A stretch of DNA of 64,000 nt. Origin: Actinokineospora sp. NBRC 105648. Its GTDB lineage: Bacteria; Actinomycetota; Actinomycetes; Mycobacteriales; Pseudonocardiaceae. The notes beneath the pieces were generated by a model. The model ran no database searches. It saw only the letters and a list, made by a program, of their open reading frames with translations, and had not been told where the DNA came from. Below, piece after piece: positions 58,556-64,000 of this stretch. A program made the position numbers and the translations under genes. Numbering within the stretch: the stretch's first letter is position 1; every line of letters starts with the position of its first letter. The DNA lies in contig NZ_BSTR01000004.1 in the NCBI RefSeq assembly GCF_030269645.1, positions 62,001 to 126,000 of the forward strand, given 5' to 3'.

Positions 58556-59980
58556 CTAGTAGGTGATCGCCAGTGCGGGGTCGGCCAGGAGGGTGCCCAG
58601 GTTGGCCAGGAACTCCGAGCCCTGTTGGCCGTCGACCAAGCGGTGGTCGAAGCTCAAGGCCAGTTGGCAGACCTTGCGGATCTTGATCTCGCCGTCGACG
58701 ACCCAGGGGGTGTCTCGGATGGCGCCGAAGGCCAGGATGGCCGACTCGCCCGGGTTGATGATCGGGGTACCGGTGTCGACGCCGAAGACGCCGACGTTGG
58801 TGATGGTGATGGTGCCGTTGACCATGTCGGCGGGTGGGGTCTTGCCCTCGCGGGCGGTGGTGGTGAGGGCTTCCAGGGCGACCGCGAGGTCGCGCAGGGA
58901 CAGGGTCTCGGCGTCGCGGATCTTGGGCACGATCAGGCCGCGCGGGGTTGCCGCCGCGATGCCCAGGTGCACGTAGTCCTTGAAGACGATCTCCTGGGCG
59001 GCCTCGTCCCAGGCGCTGTTGACCTCCGGGGTGCGCTTGACCGCCATCACCAGTGCCTTGGCGCAGAACGCCAGCGGCGTGAGCTTGACGCCGCGGAAGT
59101 CGCGGTGGTCCTTGAGCTTGGCGCGCAGGTCCATCATCGGGGTGACGTCGACGGTCAGGAACTCCGTGACGTGCGGTGCGGTGAAGGCGCTGCTCACCAT
59201 CGCCTGGGCGGTGATCTTGCGGACGCCCTTGATCGGCACCCGGCGCTCCCGGGCGCCCGCGGGCACCTGGGTGGCGGCGGGCCGGACCGGCTCGGCCGAG
59301 CCGGTCGCGGCGCGCTCCACGTCGGCGCGGGTGATCACGCCCGCGTCGCCGGAACCGGACAGCGACCGCAGGTCGACGCCCAGGTCCTTGGCCAGCTTGC
59401 GGACCGGTGGCTTGGCCAGCGGCACGTAGCCGCCGGGCAGCTCCAGCAGGGCCGCCGGGGTGTCCGGCACGGTGACCGTGCTCGTCCGCTCCGGCTCGAC
59501 CTCGGTGGGCACCGGGCCGCGGGCGTGCTCGAACGCCGCCGCGACCGTGCTCTGCGCCGCCGCTGCGGCGGGCTCGGCGGGGACCGCGGGCCCCCGGCGC
59601 GCGCGCCGCTTGGCGGTGACCGTCTTGGAGCCGTAGCCGACCAGCGGCTTCATCTCCTCCTCGGCCTCGGCGGGCGGGGCGGACCCGTTGGTGGCCGCGG
59701 GCGCCGCCGGGGTCGGCTTCGCCGCGGCACCGCCCGGGTCGACGTCGATGGTCAGGATCGGGGCGCCGACGTCCACCGTCTGCCCGGGCCGCACGTGCAG
59801 CTCGGTGACCACACCCGCCCACGGGCAGGGCAGCTCGACGGCGGCCTTGGCGGTCTCGATCTCGACGATGATCTGGTTGACCGCCACCGTGTCACCCGGC
59901 TTGACGTGCCAGGACAGGATCTCGGCCTCGGTCAGCCCCTCGGCGGTGTCCGGGAGGGGGAAGGTCTTGTACTCAGGCAT
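58556..59980 (-). CDS. bkdC: Branched-chain 2-oxoacid dehydrogenase E2 (dihydrolipoamide acyltransferase)
   Basis: 474 residues: one lipoyl domain with the modified Lys in VEIETAKAAVEL, an Ala/Pro-rich linker, a peripheral-subunit-binding domain (VRKLAKDLGVDLRSLSGSG), and the catalytic core ending with LSFDHRLVDGQQGSEFLANL (HxxxDG). It transfers acyl groups from lipoamide to CoA in the complex that makes branched-chain acyl-CoA from Val/Leu/Ile, or related 2-oxoacids. Last of three genes in the E1alpha-E1beta-E2 operon, 3 bp after E1beta. No E3 gene is present. Confidence 0.92.
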   Translation of the reverse strand: MPEYKTFPLPDTAEGLTEAEILSWHVKPGDTVAVNQIIVEIETAKAAVELPCPWAGVVTELHVRPGQTVDVGAPILTIDVDPGGAAAKPTPAAPAATNGSAPPAEAEEEMKPLVGYGSKTVTAKRRARRGPAVPAEPAAAAAQSTVAAAFEHARGPVPTEVEPERTSTVTVPDTPAALLELPGGYVPLAKPPVRKLAKDLGVDLRSLSGSGDAGVITRADVERAATGSAEPVRPAATQVPAGARERRVPIKGVRKITAQAMVSSAFTAPHVTEFLTVDVTPMMDLRAKLKDHRDFRGVKLTPLAFCAKALVMAVKRTPEVNSAWDEAAQEIVFKDYVHLGIAAATPRGLIVPKIRDAETLSLRDLAVALEALTTTAREGKTPPADMVNGTITITNVGVFGVDTGTPIINPGESAILAFGAIRDTPWVVDGEIKIRKVCQLALSFDHRLVDGQQGSEFLANLGTLLADPALAITY

Positions 59981-59983
59981 CAG

Positions 59984-61012
59984 TCACCAGGCCAGCGATC
60001 GGTCGACGGCGTCCAGCACCCGGTCGAGGTCGGGGAGGAAGTGCTCCTCGAGCTTGGCGGGCGGGTAGGGCGTGTCGAACCCGGTGACCCGCAGCACGGG
60101 CGCCTCCAGCGAGTAGAAGCACTCCTGCTGCACCCGGGCGGCGATCTCCGAGGTGATCGAGGACTCCGAGGGGGCCTCGGACACCACGACCAGCCGACCG
60201 GTGCGGCGCACCGAGTCGAACACCGGTCCGAGGTCGAGCGGGGACAGCGACCGCAGGTCGATGACCTCCAGCGAGTGCCCGTCCTCCTCGGCGGCGGTGG
60301 CCGCGTCGAGGGCCACCTTCACCGACGGCCCGTAGGCGACCAGCGTGGCGGTGTTGCCCGCGCGCAGCACGCGCGAGGCGAACAGCGGTGCGGGCGTGGC
60401 CCCCGGGTCGACCTCGGCCTTCATGAAGCCGGAGTGGTAGTACCGCTTCGGCTCGAAGAACAGCACCGGGTCGTCGCACTGGATGGCCTGCTGGATCATC
60501 CAGTAGGCGTCCACGGCGTTGGAGCAGGACACGACCTTGAGTCCGGCGGTGTGCGCGAAGTACGACTCCGGCGACTCCGAGTGGTGCTCGACCGCGCCGA
60601 TCCCGCCGCCGAAGGGCACCCGGATGACCAGCGGCACCTTGACCCGGCCCATGGTGCGGGCGTGCAGCTTGGCGACCTGGGAGACGATCTGGTCGAAGCC
60701 GGGGAAGATGAACCCGTCGAACTGGATCTCGCACACCGGGCGGAAGCCGCGCACGGCCAGGCCGACCGCGGTGCCGATGATGCCGGACTCGGCCAGCGGT
60801 GTGTCCAGCACGCGGTGCTCGCCGAAGTCCTTCTGCAGGCCGTCGGTGATCCGGAAGACGCCGCCGAGCTTGCCGACGTCCTCGCCCATCACGATGACCT
60901 TGGGGTCGGCCTCCATCGCCGTGCGCAGCCCCAGGTTCAGGGCTTTGCCCAGCGTGAGCGACCCAACGGTGGCGACGGTGCGCTCGGACTTGTCGATCAC
61001 GGGTGCGGCCAT
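59984..61012 (-). CDS. bkdB: 2-oxoacid dehydrogenase E1 beta subunit
   Basis: 342 residues: VIVMGEDVGKLGGVFRITDGLQKDFGEHRVLDTPLAESGIIG (family-typical, with the Glu contacting the TPP ring), EIQFDGFIFPGFDQI, VPFGGGIGAVEHHSESPES and VVVSEAPSESSITSEIAARV. With E1alpha it forms the thiamine-diphosphate decarboxylase. The start codon overlaps the E1alpha stop (ATGA). Confidence 0.94.
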   Translation of the reverse strand: MAAPVIDKSERTVATVGSLTLGKALNLGLRTAMEADPKVIVMGEDVGKLGGVFRITDGLQKDFGEHRVLDTPLAESGIIGTAVGLAVRGFRPVCEIQFDGFIFPGFDQIVSQVAKLHARTMGRVKVPLVIRVPFGGGIGAVEHHSESPESYFAHTAGLKVVSCSNAVDAYWMIQQAIQCDDPVLFFEPKRYYHSGFMKAEVDPGATPAPLFASRVLRAGNTATLVAYGPSVKVALDAATAAEEDGHSLEVIDLRSLSPLDLGPVFDSVRRTGRLVVVSEAPSESSITSEIAARVQQECFYSLEAPVLRVTGFDTPYPPAKLEEHFLPDLDRVLDAVDRSLAW

Positions 61013-62217
61013 CAGTGCTCACCTCCGGCGAACTCGGCGTGGTAGGCGAGGAACTCGTCGCGCTGGGCGTCGAGGAACGGGCTCGCCTCGGCGTAGACGT
61101 GGTCGAACATCTGCTCGGTCGGCGGCTGCGGCATGTTGAAGCAGAACTCGCGCAGGTCGGCGGCCAGCGCGTCGGCGTCGGCCTGGACCGAGTCGAAGAA
61201 GTCCTGGTCGGCGTCGCCGTGCCGGACGAGGTTCACCCGGACCCGCTCGATCGGGTCCTTGAGCTTCCAGGCCTCGAGCTCGTCGGAGTGCCGGTAGCGA
61301 GTGGGGTCGTCGGTGGTGGTGTGCGCGTCCATCCGGTAGGTGAACGCCTCGATCAGCACCGGGCCGTTGCCGTGGCGGCACTGGTCGAGCGCCCAGCGGG
61401 TGACCGCGAGCGTGGCGAGCACGTCGTTGCCGTCGACCCGGATGCCCGGGAAGCCGTAGCCGCGGGCGCGCTGGTAGAGCGGCAGCCGGGACTGGCGCTC
61501 GGTGGGCTCGGAGATGGCCCACTGGTTGTTCTGGCAGAAGAACACCAGCGGCGCGTCGTAGACCGCCGCCCAGACGAAGCCCTCGTGCACGTCGCCCTGG
61601 CTGGTGGCGCCGTCGCCGAAGAAGACCATGGTGGCCTCCCCGTCGTCGTCGCCGACCTTGCCCTCGAACCGCTGGCCCATCGCGTAGCCAGCGGCGTTGA
61701 GCACCTGGTTGCCGATCACGATCGTGTAGGGGTGGAAGCGCTTCTCGGTGGAGTCCCAGCTGCCGTGGTCGGTGCCGCGGAAGATGCCCAGCAGGTCCTT
61801 GGGGTCGATGCCCCGGCACCAGGCCACACCGTGCTCGCGGTAGCTGGGGAACGCCATGTCGGTCGGCCGCATCGCCCGGCCCGCGCCGATCTGCGCGGCC
61901 TCCTGGCCCAGCAGCGGCACCCAGATGCCCAGCTGGCCCTGCCGCTGCAGGGCGTTGCCCTCGCGGTCGGCCCGGCGGACCAGGACCATGTCGCGGTAGA
62001 GCGACCGCAGGTCCTGCGCGGTGACATCGGCGACGTACTGGTCGAACTCCGGGTTCTCGACCCGCTCACCCTCTGGTGTGAGGAGCTGGACCAGTTCCGG
62101 TCCACCCTCGCTGGTCGCACGCAAACCCGCGATCACCTGCTCTGATGTCGGTGCGGCGGCGGTGGCTGCGGGCCCCTCGCGGGGTTCCGGGTGCGTCCAC
62201 TGTTCTGGGGACGACAT
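61012..62217 (-). CDS. bkdA: 2-oxoacid dehydrogenase E1 alpha subunit
   Basis: 401 residues from ATG 62217 (AAGGAGA upstream). LYRDMVLVRRADREGNALQRQGQLGIW, the TPP motif GDGATSQGDVHEGF...QNNQWAIS, and the phosphorylation-loop region FTYRMDAHTTTDDPTRYRHSDE. The length and LQRQGQ segment fit branched-chain rather than pyruvate E1. First gene of the operon. The 458-bp region upstream holds a single perfect DnaA-box 9-mer TTGTCCACA at 62391. Confidence 0.94.
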   Translation of the reverse strand: MSSPEQWTHPEPREGPAATAAAPTSEQVIAGLRATSEGGPELVQLLTPEGERVENPEFDQYVADVTAQDLRSLYRDMVLVRRADREGNALQRQGQLGIWVPLLGQEAAQIGAGRAMRPTDMAFPSYREHGVAWCRGIDPKDLLGIFRGTDHGSWDSTEKRFHPYTIVIGNQVLNAAGYAMGQRFEGKVGDDDGEATMVFFGDGATSQGDVHEGFVWAAVYDAPLVFFCQNNQWAISEPTERQSRLPLYQRARGYGFPGIRVDGNDVLATLAVTRWALDQCRHGNGPVLIEAFTYRMDAHTTTDDPTRYRHSDELEAWKLKDPIERVRVNLVRHGDADQDFFDSVQADADALAADLREFCFNMPQPPTEQMFDHVYAEASPFLDAQRDEFLAYHAEFAGGEH

Positions 62218-62675
62218 GCGCGTTCTCCTTGTGTCTGTGCCGCGCAGTCGCTCGTGGCGACGGCAGACGGCCGCGCCGCCGGTCACCACCGCCGATTGGT
62301 TGGGGCGTTGGCACCCGTCGACGCTGACGGCGTTCCTCTCACATCCTGACACGGCACAGCATGGCTTGGTCAGTGCCGGCGCGTGGGAAGTTGTCCACAG
62401 GATGCTCTTGAGCTGCGAAAACGCTAGGACCACCGACGTTCGGGGGTCAGAGGAGGGACCGGTCGCGGCAGCTCAGGACGACGGGTGTGAACGCTCGTAC
62501 ACCCCCGGGTGATCGTCGCGTGAGCTGTGTCACAAAGGAAGCGGGGTGCGCGGCCGCGGCGGGAACTGGCCGGCCGCGCACCCCACCCGTGACCCTGCCC
62601 GAGCGAACCTGATGAACCCCTGAGTGTCGCGCTCGGAGTTGAGTTCCGGGGTGGGTGCGGTGGCAGGATCGAGAG
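62218..62675. other. Non-coding divergent region upstream of the bkd operon
   Basis: 458 bp between the divergent bkdA and M20 peptidase genes. One TTGTCCACA 9-mer lies at 62391-62399. The rest shows no convincing ORF or palindrome. Promoters of both genes must lie here. Confidence 0.5.
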
Positions 62676-64000
62676 GTGGACACGACAGCAGCTCAGCAGA
62701 CGGTCCGGCGGTTGTGGGAAGCAGAGATCCTGCCCAGCCTGTCGGACTTCATCGCCATCCCGGCCCTCTCGCCGCACTTCGACGCCGACTGGGCGGCCAA
62801 CGGCCAGCTCGACGCCGCCGTCGAGCACCTGCGCGGCTGGCTCAGCGCGCGCGACATCCCGGACGCGCGGGTGGACGTCGTCCGGCTGCCGGGACGCACC
62901 CCGGTACTCCTGCTCGACGTGCCCGCGACGGGCGCCGACAAGGGGACGGTGCTGCTCTACGGCCACCTGGACAAGCAGCCGCCGGTCGGCGGCTGGGCCG
63001 ACGGGCTCGGGCCGTGGTCACCCGTCCTGCGCGATGGGAAGCTCTACGGCCGCGGCTCGGCCGACGACGGCTACGCGGGCTACGCCGCGGCCGCCGCGAT
63101 CGAGGCCGTTCGCGCGGGGGGCGGCGCGCACAGCCGTTGCGTGGTGCTGCTGGAGACCGGCGAGGAGTCCGGTAGCCCTGACCTGCCGTTCTACCTCGAC
63201 CACCTGCGCGAGCAGCTGGGCGAGGTGTCCCTGGTGATCTGCCTGGACTCCGGCGGCAACGACTACGAGCGGCTGTGGCTGACCACCTCGCTGCGCGGCC
63301 TGGTGTCGATGGACATCACCGTGCGGGTGCTGCGCTCCGGCCAGCACTCCGGCCTGGCCAGCGGCGTGGTGCCGAGCTCGTTCCGGGTGCTGCGCAGGCT
63401 GCTGGACCGGATCGAGGACGCCGAGACCGGCGAGATCGTGGTCAAGGAGCTGCACGTCGACATCCCGGACGACCGGATCGCCGAGGCGGCCACCTCGGTC
63501 GCGGCGGCCCCGGGCACCTTCCGTGGCGCCTTCCCCTTGGCGGGTGACACCCGACCGGTGGATCAGGACGAGCTGGAGCTGGTCCTCAACAACAGCTGGC
63601 GGCCCACCCTGTCGGTGATCGGCGCCTCGGGCTTCCCCGAGCCGGTCGACGCGGGCAACGTCCTGCGCCCGTTCACCACGCTGACGCTCAGCTTCCGCCT
63701 GCCGCCGACCGCGGACTCGGCCGCCGCCTTCGCCGCCGTGCGCGACGCGCTGACCGCGGACGTGCCCTACGGCGCCACCGTCGAGCTGGACCGGGTGGAG
63801 AACGCCGACGGCTGGAACGCCCCGGCGCTGGCCCCGTGGCTGCGCACCGCGCTGGACGAGGTGTCCGAGATCGTCTTCGACAACCCTTGGGGCACAGTGG
63901 GTCTGGGCGGTTCGATCCCGTTCATGGGGCTGCTCGCCGAGCGCTACCCGGACGCCCAGTTCGTGATCACCGGCGCCCTCGGCTCGGACAGCAACGCCCA
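62676..64000 (+). CDS. M20 family metallopeptidase (3' partial)
   Basis: Starts GTG 62676 and runs off the window after about 441 codons. Visible M20 landmarks: LLYGHLDKQPPVGGW (first metal His and Asp), LYGRGSADDGYAGYAAAAAIE (bridging Asp), LLETGEESGSPDL (catalytic Glu pair), LRSGQHSGLASGVVPSSF in the dimerisation domain, and GLGGSIPFMGLL and GALGSDSNA near the end. These zinc dipeptidase-like enzymes cleave small peptides or N-acyl amino acids. Not in an operon with the bkd genes, which are divergent. Confidence 0.88.
   Translation, partial: MDTTAAQQTVRRLWEAEILPSLSDFIAIPALSPHFDADWAANGQLDAAVEHLRGWLSARDIPDARVDVVRLPGRTPVLLLDVPATGADKGTVLLYGHLDKQPPVGGWADGLGPWSPVLRDGKLYGRGSADDGYAGYAAAAAIEAVRAGGGAHSRCVVLLETGEESGSPDLPFYLDHLREQLGEVSLVICLDSGGNDYERLWLTTSLRGLVSMDITVRVLRSGQHSGLASGVVPSSFRVLRRLLDRIEDAETGEIVVKELHVDIPDDRIAEAATSVAAAPGTFRGAFPLAGDTRPVDQDELELVLNNSWRPTLSVIGASGFPEPVDAGNVLRPFTTLTLSFRLPPTADSAAAFAAVRDALTADVPYGATVELDRVENADGWNAPALAPWLRTALDEVSEIVFDNPWGTVGLGGSIPFMGLLAERYPDAQFVITGALGSDSNA

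Overview
The window is high-GC actinobacterial DNA with strong G/C at third codon positions, GTG and TTG starts and very rare TTA codons. Gene order suggests a Pseudonocardiales-type organism. The left part carries the conserved dnaB / rplI-rpsR-ssb-rpsF / GT87 / ponA / DUF5318 / PadR / ino1 neighbourhood, known from mycobacteria as Rv0046c-Rv0058. The right part carries a fadA2 / fabG4 / MaoC group like Rv0241c-Rv0243. Nothing looks like a phage, plasmid or complete IS element, and there is no CRISPR array, rRNA or recognisable tRNA.

Layout. 0-4.7 kb: the 3' part of a chaplin-like repeat protein, a LigB-type dioxygenase behind a MarR gene, a second MarR gene and a SnoaL-like protein. 4.5-8.0 kb: dnaB and the ribosomal/SSB operon, with a DnaA-box cluster between dnaB and rplI. 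8.1-9.6 kb: two paralogous surface proteins, one frameshifted. 9.7-12.3 kb: endonuclease IV, a GT87 membrane glycosyltransferase and a DUF3052 protein. 13-21.4 kb: RarD, a second GT87, a bifunctional penicillin-binding protein, DUF5318, PadR and Ino1. 21.5-28.4 kb: PhoX behind a putative PHO box, an SDR, an amidohydrolase, a very divergent nitric-oxide-synthase-like protein and TrmB. 29-33.4 kb: two ABC-2 exporter cassettes with three related permeases. 33.6-37.3 kb: TetR with an SDR, then a NarL-type two-component system. 37.4-42.7 kb: two dynamin-like GTPases flanking a GrpE-like gene, then an acidic Dx(D/G)xDG repeat protein. 43-47.4 kb: PEP carboxykinase and a DUF3311 / solute:sodium symporter pair. 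48-51.5 kb: an AhpD-like protein, a ROK kinase, a 47-residue basic protein and an AAA ATPase. 51.8-58 kb: thiolase, FabG4-like reductase, MaoC hydratase, TetR and two SCP2-like proteins. 58.5-64 kb: branched-chain 2-oxoacid dehydrogenase genes and the start of an M20 peptidase.

The most unusual signal is a family of about 138-nt structured repeats (six copies, four loci). Each has a 30-bp terminal stem and an inner stem. Stem sequences differ between copies but pairing is kept, and nearly all non-Watson-Crick positions are G-U wobbles in one orientation and A-C mismatches in the other, as expected for a transcribed RNA. All six copies lie between convergent genes, and two loci hold tail-to-tail pairs around a second inverted repeat. 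They may be bidirectional terminators, 3'-UTR RNAs or a transcribed MITE family.

Other leads are the NOS-like protein that keeps the heme cysteine position but has Ala where NOS has its substrate-binding Glu, a 14-bp operator shared by the fatty-acid genes and a neighbouring TetR gene, mutually exclusive hairpins over the pckG ribosome-binding site, and the dynamin/GrpE cluster without an adjacent Hsp70.
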